This document shows positions 30,290 through 42,600 of a stretch of 64,000 bases of DNA, in pieces (within the stretch, counting starts at the first letter, position 1; each line of letters opens with the position of its first letter). Made by a program: the position numbers and the translations under genes. Source of the DNA: Phellopilus nigrolimitatus (Eukaryota > Basidiomycota > Agaricomycetes > Hymenochaetales > Hymenochaetaceae); the NCBI GenBank assembly GCA_021029095.1, contig JAJOHG010000059.1, positions 1-64,000 on the forward strand, written 5' to 3'. Under the pieces are notes generated by a model that was given only the letters and a program-made list of their open reading frames with translations, was not told where the DNA came from and did not search any database.

Positions 30290-33200
30290 CTAAGGAGCAC
30301 ACACTGGCTCGTGGTCGCAGATGCCGGGAAGGCCGTCAGGAGGTGCGATTGGGAGGGCACGGCGAAGGTGAAGGGGTATGCCGGAGCGTATACATAACCG
30401 CGTACACGATGTGGGGAGGCTCCGTGCACGCGCGCTGTTGTTGTGGATGTTCGAGGTGGTGGGACTCCTGCACAAAGTAGCCGGAGCCTCTGCTCTGTCC
30501 CATGTGATTCTCCCTCCTACCAGCGTATTCCTGCGCGTACTGCTGCGAACTTGCGGACACACACGGGAGAATAAGGCCGGCGTGACGACGAGAGCACCGG
30601 CGCATGTGCTCGTGCTCCTTAACGAGAACGAGTCCGCAGAGAAGGTTGAGTCCCAGTCGTATGCGGGCACCCGGGTCGCATTAGCCATCGCTATCCCGTC
30701 CGGCGATGGTTGCGAATTGAGCGGCGGCGAACAGTAACTAGACCCACCCTTCAGGCTGGCTATGCGCGGGTTCAGCTTTCGCAGAAGTCGCACGATGTGG
30801 TGCGCTCTTTTACCGCGCTCGCCTCCGGAGTACTCCACCGGTCAACGCTACCTGTGCTGCCATTCGAGTACGGCACAACTAAGCACACGCCCTTGTCTCC
30901 GCTTCGCCTATGCCGTCGTTCGGAAGTAGTTCAAACCCTTGCTCCTCGCGCATGTTTTCCAAATGCACATCCTCGTCATGCTCCACCTCCGCCTACGGTC
31001 AAAGTACTCGAACTCCGCCTCCTCCGCGCCTTCCTCCGGGCTCGGGGTACTCACAACTGGGCCAGGCACAAAGTGCGCCTGGCCTCCGAATGACAAAGGT
31101 GGCGACGCTGTGACATTGCCCACCCTCTGCTGAGCATGATTAGGCGCATACACGCTGGGAGACTGCAGAGTCTGACCCGTGCGTGGAGGACTCCCCACGG
31201 GGCTTGGCATGCCAAACCCCGTCTGCATGCGAAAGCGGGCCGCGTCGCGTTCGCCTCACGGATACACGTTCCCGTTCGGGCTCTGGTACACGAGTCCACC
31301 GACCTCCGCACCGCGCTTGAAGTTCTCGAACACATGTCCCACACTAACATTCTCGCCATAGCCGTACCCACCATACCCGTAACCATAATTGCCACCGAAG
31401 CCATTGGCGTACGCGCTTCCGTAGGCGTAATTGCCATTGCTGTGTCCGTTCCCGTAGGCGTTGTACGGCGAGCCGCTCATGTAAAGCATGCCCTCATCCT
31501 TGTCCACGCCGCCCGCCTTGAGGATAGTCGGTGCAATCGGTGCAATCGTGACATGCTCGTGGTCATTCCCGGACCCGTACGCCGAACGCGAGCGGCTGCC
31601 TTGGCTCGTGCTCCCACTGTTGCTTCCTGAGCCTGAGTCTGAGCCGCTCATGCGCGGAGAACTGTGCCTGCCCGACGAGTGACGGAACTGTGGTCGCTCC
31701 GGATACGAGCTACGAGCCAGTAGATGAATGTCGGTGCTGGTGACTTGGTTGAGAAGGGAGGTGAGGTGGAGTCTGGCGTCGCTCTCGAACGAGGGTCGGG
31801 CGTTCTGCAGGCTGCTCGAGGAACCCCTACGCGAGGGTGCTTGATCTCGAGCACATCCTCCTCTTCATCCTCCTCGTCGATGTGTTGCTCATCCGAGTCC
31901 GAGTTACTGTCCTGCATGCTAACGTCTTCATACAGCCCATCCTCGTCGTCCTCGACATACCTGCCCGCCATGTCCACATCCGAGTCGGGATCAGACCCAA
32001 AGACGCGGAAAACGTAAAAATCATTAGCATATCTCCCCTGCCTCGAAAATAGAAAATAAACAAAAGTGCAGGCTCACCCGTCATCATATCCAACCCACGG
32101 GCCTCCGCGTGTGGATGCGTTCATGGACCCCGAACCACCGTCGATCGCGATACACTGTTCGACGATCGCATTGAAGCTTATATGCTTCTTCGCCGGGAGC
32201 TGGGTGGCGGATGGTGAAAGATTGGCGCTGTCCGCTTCGCTCTTCCCACTGCTCTGCGCGTCGCTCGTGCCACTATCTGCAAATTCCAATGGCGGTGGGA
32301 GAAGATAGCCCGCGAACACACCCGAGCCGGTACTAGCCTCACCAGATGTTGGCCAGTACGGAATCGGACCCTGTACCGGCATCGTTTGGTTAGGCGCACC
32401 GACGACGCTACATGCCATCTCGACAAGATTGTCTGATGCACCCGTGCGTTGGCTTGCGTTCAGATTGCTTTCAGGTTGGCGATCCGCCACCTGGTGCGCG
32501 ACACGCGGTGGAGAGACCTTTGCCTTCTTGCCCCGGCCGAAACGCGGGAGGATGTTCGAGTCGCTCTTCGTGTGGAACATCGGCGGGCGGCCGCCGCTTC
32601 CACCGAAGGAAGCACGGCGCTGGTAGTAAGGATCTTGGTAATGCTACGATGCTTGAGAATGGGCTTCATCGCGCCTTGGGACGGCTGAGATTCATGCGAG
32701 CCGTAGCGCGAGGCGGGAGGGCGATACCTATCAAGGGTGACACTGCTCGATGGGGACGATATGCAAGTCACGCCTTTGCCCTTTGGGGACAAAGCAGCAG
32801 CATTGTCTTTGGATTGCTTATGTGTAGATCCATTGGGAGGAGTGGGGGGGGGGGGAGGCTTGGACGGCGGAGTCCAGTCGACTGCGGTGTGCAGGGGACC
32901 GTACAGCCATGTTACATCCGAGTCCTTTAGCCTGTTATGAAAGGCGCAGTCAGCGATGAAGCAGGCTTCCCATTGAGAGTATCGACTTCGCGAAGCGCGA
33001 TGCTAAAAGAGACAACTGGGGAAAATGAAATTGACGCACACCAGTTGAGGGTCCCCGGACTAACAGTCTTGAGTTTGATGGACTGTTTCCACCAGGTGCG
33101 CCAGGAGGCGTTCTCGAGGTGGACGCCGTTTGCGATCTCGTTCTTCTGCTTGGTCAAGTTGCGCCAGGAGCGCCAGACGTCCTCCTCTGCCCAGTCATGG

Positions 33201-33300
33201 CTGAGGTAGTCGACCTGGCCGTTTATGTAAGTGTTTGGGGGTTTTCTTTTTGATATACACGGATTTACTGACAGTGATAGGAACTGTTTTTTGTGCTGTG
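30290..33300 (-). pseudogene. REG1-like protein with areA-type GATA-like (DUF1752) domain
   Basis: In transcription order: the diagnostic VDYLSHDWAEEDVWRSWRNL and TKQKNEIANGVHLENASWRT block (33230-33080); an intron; a Pro-rich stretch and MKPILKHRSITKILTT (about 32900-32650); a frame change near 32620; MFHTKSDSNILPRFGRGKK; the LPAKKHISFNAIVEQCIAI motif (about 32165); another intron; an acidic SDSDEQHIDEEDEEEDVLEI patch (about 31880); and a Gly/Tyr-rich C-terminal part (GFGGNYGYGYGGYGYGENVS near 31400). This is the layout of fungal Reg1-type regulators of protein phosphatase 1 in glucose and nitrogen control. Motif order is right, but frame changes near 32620, 31680 and 31250 break it. The region from 31250 to 30290 is degenerate. 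Confidence 0.6.
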
Positions 33301-33308
33301 CAGCGGGC

Positions 33309-33366
33309 TCGATATGGATGACGTAGTGTGTACAGCGCGCTGTACACACTACGTCATCCATATCGA
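33309..33366. repeat. Perfect 58-bp palindrome
   Basis: Bases 33309-33337 are the exact reverse complement of 33338-33366, with TACAGCGCGCTGTA at the centre and no spacer. It can form a hairpin or cruciform. It lies near the start of the REG1-like fragment, close to its junction with the HAD fragment. Confidence 0.95.
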
Positions 33367-33399
33367 CACCTGCCGTCGGCTTCCGAGTTGTCGGGTGCA

Positions 33400-33945
33400 C
33401 GCGGGTTTTGACTGCACTCACGTGCGGCCTGCCCGCGAGCATCGTAGGCGGGTCAAGTACGACACACGCGCGGGCCATACGCGAGGTACTCCGGGGCGAA
33501 CGCGACGAGGACAGTCGTACGACGCGTGGTGCTGCTCGGCGTCCGCCGCGGCTCCGGAAACTCCTCCATCGCGGAGTCGGATAGGAGGGTGTAGGACCTG
33601 AAAAAAGTATTTTAATACCTGTAGGATTATTTACTATTTATGCTCGAAACGCACCTCTGCAGTTTCATCTCCCGGACGACCTCCTTGAGCATGCTGAGGC
33701 TCGTCCAGAGCTCGCCGTTGTGCACGCCGAAGCCCATGCTGCCAAGCCGCTCACGCAGCGCGCGCACGCGCTCTCCTGGCTGGTGTTGCTGCAGAAGCGC
33801 ATGATGAGCCCTGCCTGCCACACGCGCGAGAGCGGCAGCTGCGGCGGGCGCCGGGGTAGGCCCGATGTGCAGCGTGCCGGAGAGACCGATGAGGAGCGCG
33901 CGGATCGCGGGGCGAGGCATTATTTTCGTAAAGTACGAAGGCAAG
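33400..33945 (-). pseudogene. HAD-superfamily hydrolase (HDHD2-like) fragment
   Basis: The frame from about 33921 reads MPRPAIRALLIGLSGTLHIG, then after degenerate sequence LRERLGSMGFGVHNGELWTS. HDHD2-type HAD phosphatases normally have LLIDLSGTLHIG, where the D is the phosphorylated nucleophile; here it is G, so activity would be lost. Later pieces LLSDSAMEEFPEP and VAFAPEYLAYGPRVSYLTRL follow in other frames. The end merges with the REG1-like fragment on the same strand. Confidence 0.6.
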
Positions 33946-34007
33946 AAGCTCTCGTGTATCGGAGCGGTAATCCGTAGACTAGGTTCGCTGTACGGCCGGC
34001 CTCCCAC

Positions 34008-35240
<1,233 letters not shown>

Positions 35241-35279
35241 CGCCTTCCTCGCGGAAAAGGATCACTCGACTTATGCACA

Positions 35280-36410
35280 CTCCACATCCATCTGATTGTC
35301 AAGACGGACTCGTACAACCACGAGCAGTTCGCCAAGGTGCTGCCGGCAGCGCGGCTCCAGTACATGAGCATGGCAGGGCCGGCAGAGGCCTTGAAGGCAA
35401 AAATTGAGGTTCGCATTCTTCTATGTACGCGTTGTTGAGAGGCTAAGTTACTCCTCAGGCCATGGGCGAGATTCGTCCCATCATAATCGAAGACCCATGC
35501 ACGAAGGACGTCTTCCGCGAGCTGGATGGTTTTCTGTTGGTGGTCAATGTCCTGGCCATATTGCACGCGTATTTAGAACAGGAGGAGTCGGGAATAACGC
35601 AGACGGAAAAAGGGGAACGCCTTGCGTTTATGTTGCTTGCTGAGGCGTTGCGAGGCCACGTATCGAATCAGCATTATTTCGAGGTCCGTTATACTCATTT
35701 CATCTTGTACCTTACTTCCGGAAGTTCTCAATATATTCGGGTAGAATCATGTAGGATATGAATCTCTTGGTCAGGCTCTCATCGCTTTATTGAAGGACTA
35801 GAGGACTGTGGACCAAGCATATTAGGCTCTATCCTTTCGGTGGCCCTGGGCAACTTCGCGTTATCTAGCTATCCAGCATTTTCTCTGTGCTACGCGCGTC
35901 TGGAGAGTCAGACTTTTACGAGCATAAGTCAATATTAGGGACAATTAAGCATGCAAACATGTTCGCGCTTCTGTTTACATTGCTTTCAAATATTCCCGAG
36001 GGCGATACGTTCCTGCCGAAGGCTTTCTTCGCTCTACTTTCGATGAACCATCGGAATAAAGCCATCCTCAGTGGCACGTTGCTCTTTAGGACTGTCTTCC
36101 AGCATTACCTCAAGTCTGCGCAGCCTTCTCGCTCAATTTTGCAAAAATTGCTCAAGAAGCTTTTGGACGTTGGTGCACATGTCCCCGATGTACGCTTCCT
36201 ATTCCAGTGTGCAGTTCGAGACGATGCCACTTTAAACACGGATGCTATCGAAATCATACGCTCTGCTATGAAGGCGAAATGGCCGATGCACTTTTCCTTG
36301 GAGAACTCGACAGCATTTGAAGTCAAGGAGGAGGGTGTTAGATGGTTGCCGTCCGCTGGCTTTACCTTTATGGTCTTTTTCCCAAAAATTTCTCTTTGCG
36401 TCGAATTTCG
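35280..36410 (+). pseudogene. BEACH-family protein (BPH1/neurobeachin-like) N-terminal fragment
   Basis: After the RVB1 break the plus strand reads YNHEQFAKVLPAARLQYMSM, an intron, IIIEDPCTKDVFRELDGFLL, VVNVLAILHAYLEQEE, AEALRGHVSNQHYFE, and after degenerate sequence AFFALLSMNHRNKAILSGTL, ILQKLLKKLLDVGAHVPDVR, EIIRSAMKAKWPMHFSLENS and VKEEGVRWLPSAGFTFM. This order (FRE.DGFL..MNVL, then FS.E....L.EEG...LP..GFTFM) matches the conserved N-terminal region of large fungal BEACH/WD proteins that act in membrane trafficking. The BEACH and WD domains themselves are absent. There are stops between blocks. Confidence 0.65.
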
Positions 36411-36429
36411 CTAATTCATTTTTTCAGAT

Positions 36430-36586
36430 GTGGATGCCACGACGCGCTCCGCTCGTCGATCTCGTCGTTCACGTGCCGCGCGTGCGCCTCGCACCTCTCG
36501 CGCTCCGCGCGCTGCTCGGGCGTCTCGTTCGCGGGCAGTGCGATCGCCACTGTGGGTGCGTCGTCAATGTCGAGGGAGCGGCCCAT
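36430..36586 (-). pseudogene. Heterotrimeric G-protein alpha subunit, N-terminal fragment
   Basis: Starting at the ATG at 36586 on the minus strand, the frame reads MGRSLDIDDAPTVAIALPAN then ETPEQRAERERCEAHARHVN and DEIDERSAS. This is the start of an agaricomycete-type G-alpha (MG.. myristoylation start, acidic linker, ETPEERA.RE......V.DEIDE). The GTPase core with GESGKST is missing. It lies antisense to the neighbouring plus-strand fragments. Confidence 0.6.
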
Positions 36587-36599
36587 GGTCGGTGGTCAC

Positions 36600-37236
36600 C
36601 GGGGGAGGAGGAGATAACAGTGCAGAAGCTGTGGAAAAAACACGCTTCTTCGGGCCTCCCGTGTCACGTCCGCTACTCGCACCTTGCTCTCGTCCTCGTC
36701 TCGTCCTGTCCATGCCGTCAACGCGCATCGCACGGCGCTATATTGTACTTCACATCAACAGTCGGAAGACCCGCCTGTCGCGTCATGGCGACCCCGTCGT
36801 CCTCAGGCACCTCGCCCTCATCCGCGATCTCCTTCACCGTCCCCGCGGTGTCGGAAAAGTCCACCAACGAGTCCAATGGCCAGGACGCGTCGCCGAGTGC
36901 GAAGAATGCCGCAGGAAGATTCTTGCTCACACTGAGTTTGCCAAGGTGAGTACGCGTGATGCGCGTTTTTATACGCTTTTTTTCTTCTTGTGCTTTGTGG
37001 GACGCCGAACGCGCATGGCGGCATGGACGCGTCGTACCCGCGCGGTCGCCGCTGCCATTCTGCGCCACATATTCGGACCGTTTTTCGGTGCGTGTAAGCG
37101 TGCTGTAAAATTGCGCAACACCGGCATGCGCGATGCTCTGGTGCGGCCGCGATGGCATGGACAAATGGCACCTACACGTCGTCTCTCCTGCGTGGCGAGC
37201 TTATTCAGACAATAAGCTACCCTATCTGCAGTTGAG
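36600..37236 (-). other. Gene-like segment, unidentified
   Basis: A minus-strand frame reads LSVSKNLPAAFFALGDASWP and LDSLVDFSDTAGTVKEIADE followed by GEVPEDDGVAMTRQAGLPTV. It looks coding but I do not recognise the family. Plus-strand Arg-rich frames are its shadows. Confidence 0.3.
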
Positions 37237-38262
37237 TTGCCTCGCAAGTCCATCGCTGCTGCTCGTTTCGCATTCCCATCGGGTTCTTACCGTCTTGTCT
37301 CACACCGTCGGCTGACTCGACGTTCCGTAGATCACGCACGCACTACGTTCGATGCTGTCGCTCGCGTCTTACAAGTAGATGTTCCGCTGCGCAATCTTGA
37401 GATGCAGGTTGCTCAACAAGTTCGCGCGCCAAATCAACAAGCAGTCGTCCCCTCTCCGTCGCATATCATTACCTTCGGTGGGGACAAGAAGCTCAAGGCC
37501 GGCAATCCTTTAAATAACACGGCGTACTACAATGGCCCGGTTGCGCAAAGTCACAATATGGGTGGTATTGGAGTAGGCGGGAATGCATATTCTTCAAGTA
37601 TGGGAATGCCGTCACCGAAAGCAAATTATACATACCCTTCCACGAGCTCCGGGCCAAGCCTTGTAAATACTGTGAAGAGTCTATTCGCGCTTCCACCCGC
37701 GAAGCGCGCACGCACCATCCACAATCCCGAGGAAGCGCCCGTTCTGCCTCCTCCCCCGCCTTCACAAGGCAGACACGGTAATCAAAGATTGTCGAAGAAG
37801 AGCTCAAAAAAGGAAAGGAGGCCGTTGCTCAGAGTAAAGGAAGGGCCGCTGATAAAGGACGAAACGTTCAGGAACGCGACGCGAAAGACGCAAAGGGCCG
37901 AGGCCGTGCCAATTCGATTAGTATGACCAAAACGCACTCGAGCTTCAGTGGCGAAACAGAAAATGTAAACGGCACAGACATGAAGGCCGCGGCGACTCTC
38001 GCGGATCTATTATTCTCCAATTCAGGTGGGACGGCAAGTCTGAGATCTCGTTTTCCGCTCCGACCAATGCAAGTAGCTTGGTGCCTGCTGGTCCGAGCGT
38101 AGGCGCCATCCCTCTCTCGCGGACTTCCTCTAAGTCCTGTCACAGGCAGGGTGAACAAGAGGGACGTGCGCAACTTACTGACAAATCCATGGATGCATGT
38201 TGCTCGGCGACGGTGAATGTGACATCCCATTTGGCGGCGCGTTCAGCCGTCGTACTACAATA
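37237..38262 (+). other. Gene-like segment with nuclear-protein composition, unidentified
   Basis: A 229-codon frame (37237-37926) contains VPSPSHIITFGGDKKLKAGN, Asn/Gly/Ser-rich sequence, PPAKRARTIHNPEEAPVLPP and a Lys-rich SKKSSKKERR. A neighbouring frame continues with TDMKAAATLADLLFS. Composition suggests a nuclear regulatory protein. There is at least one frame change, and no family is assigned. Confidence 0.3.
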
Positions 38263-38295
38263 GGTCCGGGCACTGTCAACTTCTCAAACCGCTTT

Positions 38296-38668
38296 TATGA
38301 ACGCGGCACCACCTTTGCCATCTTCTGCTCTGCAAACTACCTTCAGCTCCAGTCTCTTTCGCGAGAAGGTCCAGGAGAACGGACTGTTCCAAGCCTTTCT
38401 CGAATTTGCGGAGTACGAGCACATTCCTGGCGGCCGCTGGTATGCATGCCGCACCCCGCGCATGCTGCTCTTTTCGTCCATCGCGCTAGGCCCTGTCGAC
38501 CTCACCTGCGCGTTTGTCATCTCCGATGTGCGGCACGTGGATGCTCCCATTGTCTATGTCTCTTGCACCTTCCGTGAGCTCACGGGCCATGCCGAGGGTG
38601 AGGTGCTCGGCTGCAACTACCGCTTCCTGCAGGCTCCTGATGGGCTCGTTGTGCGTGGCGAGATGTGA
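38296..38668 (+). pseudogene. White-collar-1-type LOV photoreceptor fragment
   Basis: The frame reads SSLFREKVQENGLFQAFLEF, then IALGPVDLTCAFVISDVRHV, DAPIVYVSCTFRELTGHAEG and EVLGCNYRFLQAPDG, followed by a stop after VVRGEM. This is the LOV domain of fungal WC-1 blue-light receptors. The flavin-adduct motif is normally G.NCRFLQ; here it reads GCNYRFLQ, so the photoactive cysteine position holds tyrosine. The rest of the LOV domain, the PAS domains and any zinc finger are missing or frame-shifted. Confidence 0.75.
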
Positions 38669-38829
38669 CGCTTCACGTCCCGAGGCGGTCGGCATGCCGC
38701 GCGCTACGCGCTCCAAGGAAACCGCGGGTGGCGACGGACCCGCCGTACACGTCCATGCGCTTGTTCGTGCTGCGGCAAGCACGGTAAAATGAATAAACAA
38801 GACAGGATGAACAGGGGCAGCGGGGCGCA

Positions 38830-39040
38830 CGTACGTGTCCTGCTGGAACTGGTCGAGGATGTACCCATCAGCATCGTGGATCTCGACACCGTCAAACCTG
38901 TGCCGTCGACCGCGTTGCACGCGGCCGGCGTGTACAGCTTGATGTACTCGTCGATCACCGGTTCGGTGAGTGGGCGCAGCTTGCCATACGCGGTGCGGTA
39001 TGCATGCTGGACATCGGATGCGGAGATGTACGGGAACGCG
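38830..39040 (-). pseudogene. Old Yellow Enzyme (NADPH:flavin oxidoreductase) fragment
   Basis: On the minus strand one frame reads AFPYISASDVQHAYRTAYGK and LRPLTEPVIDEYIKLYTPAA. After a frame change comes RFDGVEIHDADGYILDQFQQ and DT. The FDGVEIH.A.GYL.DQF.QD signature is characteristic of OYE-family ene-reductases. Only about 60 residues remain. The canonical HGANGY reads HDADGY here. Confidence 0.65.
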
Positions 39041-39340
39041 TCAACGAGAGAGTCCCCATCAACATTTGCGCGCGCTGCGGTGCCGTGTCGAGCAAGGTCA
39101 ACCCGATCCTCAATGTGAGCCTCCGCACCATGCTTTCAGACGTGTTTTTCCAGTCAATGATCACCCTCACCACGTCGTCGAATGCGGCACACCCTCTTAC
39201 CGCTTCTGCTTCTGCCACTTTGTCTTCCTCTGCTGCAGGTGCTTCAACTTCGCCAGCTTCAGCGCCAGCAAGTGGCAAGCCCAACATGCGCGACAAATGA
39301 CACTGGTTGCACCTCCTGCTCGAGCACGCTCCGTACTTTG
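39041..39340. other. Residual mosaic sequence, no gene assigned
   Basis: Ser/Ala-rich plus-strand and Lys/Gln-rich minus-strand frames occur (AFDDVVRVIIDWKNTSESMV), but no family is recognised. The copia LTR begins at 39341. Confidence 0.3.
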
Positions 39341-39618
39341 TGTGAGGCGGAGTGGTCTCACAACAAACACAGACAATGACCTGAGTCCAATGGATGAGTG
39401 CAAAAGATAATATATTATGGAAACTAAACATGCCTGAGTCCAATGGATGAGTGCAAAAGATAGAGAGCACCATCCATGGACTCTGCCGCTTCAAGGGAAG
39501 CATTATGTAATACATCAACATGTCAGGTGACGCAGAACAACAAGTCAGGAGTTCAAGTCACCCGGTACGCAAAATAATAAAAGGAATAAAAGTGTCCAAG
39601 ATCATACTATATCCAATA
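39341..39618 (-). repeat. Copia 3' LTR (minus-strand copy)
   Basis: 278 bp from TGTGAGGCGG to CCAATA as read on the plus strand. It abuts the polypurine tract (CTCCCCCC at 39619-39626, plus-strand reading). Confidence 0.9.
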
Positions 39619-39646
39619 CTCCCCCCTGATCTGACACGCCTGTCAA

Positions 39647-42600
39647 TCACAGAAGACCCAGCATACCACGCATCTCAATCACCTTCACGCGTCCAAGTGC
39701 TTTGGTCATGATGTCAGCCGGCATAGACTTGGTGGGGAGGTAGCGAATGTCAATAAGACCCGACTCAACCACATCGCGCAGCCAATAGTGCCGCAAGTCC
39801 AGGTGCTTCATCCGACCATGGTGTTCAGGGTTCCTGGCAACAGCAAGGGCAGATTGGTTGTCCACATAGAGTGTGGAAGGCGCATTGAACTCATAGCCAA
39901 ATTCAGAGAACAAGTTGCGCAACCACATAATCTCCTGACCACCCTGGACAGCAGAGATGTATTCCGCTTCAGTGGTAGAGAGTGTCACAATAGTCTGAAG
40001 TCGACTAGCCCAGCTGATAGCACCAGTTCCCATCTTAACCACCAGGCCGCTTGTAGAGCGCCTGTCATCCTCATCCCCTCCATGGTCCGCGTCAGTGAAT
40101 GTAGTGAACAATTCAGACGAGTTCTTGTCAGGCGCATAAGTCAACTTCATGTCTTTGGTACCCTGAAGATAACGACACAAGTGCTTTGCAGCCTTCCAGT
40201 GAGCAGGACCAGGATTGGAACTGAAGCGCGCAAGAAGTCCAACCGCATATGAGATGTCAGGACGCGTTGCCACAGCCAGATACATGAGGGCACCAATCAG
40301 CTGCCTGTAGGGGACAGTCTTCATGAATGCGATCTCTTCTGGAGTGAGGGGACCCATGGACTTGCTGAGACGATGGCCTTCTGGTAAAGGAGTAGAAACC
40401 TCGCCGCATCCAGCCATTTCAAAGCGCTCAAGTAAGTCAGTGATGTACTGGCGCTGAGATAGGGATAGGGATCGGATTGAGCGGTCTCTCTCAACATGGA
40501 CGCCAAGCAGGAAGGAGGTAGGGCCGAGGTCGCGCAGTTTGAAGTGCTTTTCAAGTTCGCGCTTGACAAACAAGAATTGCTCCTTTGACTTTGCAGCAAT
40601 AGTCATGTCATCCACATAGACTGGAATGATGATGCGCACATCGTCGCGTCTGTAGACCCAAATGCTGTTGTCGCAGCGAACCAAAGAGAAGCCCATGCCC
40701 TTCAACACAGAGTCGAGTTTCTTGTGCCATTGGCGCCCAGCTTGCTTAAGACCATAGATCGCCTTAGCAAGCTTAAGCACAAAGCCGGCGCCATAGTACT
40801 CCTCAAACCCTTCTGGCTGGTCCATGTACACGTCATGATCCAAGTCACCATTGAGGAATGCAGTGGAGATGTCAATGCTGAACAACTCCAGGTCCTCAAT
40901 TGCAGCCAAGGCCAGTATAGCGCGAAGTGCAGCCCACTTGGCAGTAGGAGCAAACACCTGTGCAAACTCTAAGCCAGGGCGCTGTGAGTAACCCTTTGCC
41001 ACCAATCGCGCCTTGTGCCTGTCCACTGAGCCATCTGCCTTGCGTTTGAGTTTGAACACCCACCGACAGCCAATGGTCTTGCGACCAGAAGGAAGTCTGA
41101 CTGGGGTGAATGTGCCATTCTCAACAAGACTGATAAACTCGTCCATTGCAGCTTGTTCCCAAAGGGAAGCGTCAGGGCGTCCCTTGATGTCTCTCCAGTG
41201 TACTGGCTCAGGACCATACTGGGTGCGCACCTCCGCAGAGAAGACATGCTCAAAGCAGTTTGTAGACTTCAACACATGATTGTGTGCGTCCTCAAAACTG
41301 ATATAGCAGTCCTCAAGTGCCGCATTTGCCCCAAAGTCCATAAGCCCAGCAAACATAAGCGCCTCAGCCTGCATCTCATCCTCAGACATGATGTCTAACT
41401 CGTCACTGCGCTCAATCACAGGCTCAGGTGTAGGTGCTGCTGCTGGTGCTGGTGCAGCTGGAGCGCTAGGAATGCGACGACCTGGATAATCTGCAAGTGG
41501 ATTAATCACTGCATCTCTGTACCCATGCAAAGGACGCGGCTGAGGGCGCCAAGACGTTGAAGGCCAAGAAGGCGCTTCAGGTGCAGGAGTAGACTCGGGT
41601 GCAGAGGTAGGAGCAGGAGGTTCCTTAGGTCGTTTCGCAGGAGGAGGGTGAGCAGAGGGAGAGAACACAGGAGGGTCAGGAGGGACATCAGATGGAGCTC
41701 GCTCGCGCTTTACAGCAGGCCGAGTTGGAGTCACCGGAGGTGGTGCAGGACGAAAGGGAGGAGTGACTGGAGCTGGTGGGGGACGAGGAGGAGGAGTGGC
41801 AGGACGAGGAGGAGGAGCTGGTGGATTAGCAGGCAAAGGAAGTGGCGGAACATCATCCACATCGCCATCTCCCCCTGTTCCGGCACAGCTGTAGCCTCTG
41901 GAGGAGTTGGAACCCTTAAATCGACAGGAGACCTGGTATTTCCAGGGAACACGCGCTCATCAAACTGAGCAGAGTCACTAATGACCTCTTTGCGCGTTAT
42001 GGAGTTCCAGAATATCCAGCCTTTGTAGTTCTCAGGGTAACCAATGAAGGAGCATTTCTGCGTGTGTGACTGGAGCTGTTTGCGCATATCTTTCTTGACA
42101 TGCACATAGGAGGTGCAGCCAAATACTCGAAAATGCGACACATCCGGCTTGGAATTGTGCCACAGCTCATAGGGCGTCTTGCCCTGGACAGCAGAAGTAG
42201 GAGAGCGATTGTGCACATGAACAAAAGCATTGACAGCATCCCACCAGAAACTGGCAGGTAGGTGTGCTTCGTTCAGCATAGTGGTAATGCCCTCAGCCAA
42301 AGTGCGATTAGCTCGCTCAGCTACTCCATTCTGGTGGGGTTCGTCACGAACAGTGTGTTGCCGGTGAATCCCTTCAGAAATGCAGAATTGCTCCCATGCC
42401 TTGGGCATGTACTCTCCTCCCTTGTCATCGCGCGTCGCTTTGATCTTCAGGTTGAGCTGGTTCTCTGCATGTGCTTTGTAGCGCTTGAAAGCGTCAAACG
42501 CATCACTTTTCTTTTTAAGGGGTATGACTCCCCAACGCCGACTGAAATCATCAATGAATGTGATCCAGTAACGATAACCATGCCGAGTTTGAACTGGCAG

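Noticed and set aside
32810..32870. A long G run as a telomere-like or G-quadruplex locus
   Set aside because: It is a single poly-G/poly-C stretch encoding the proline run of the REG1-like protein, without telomeric TTAGGG units.
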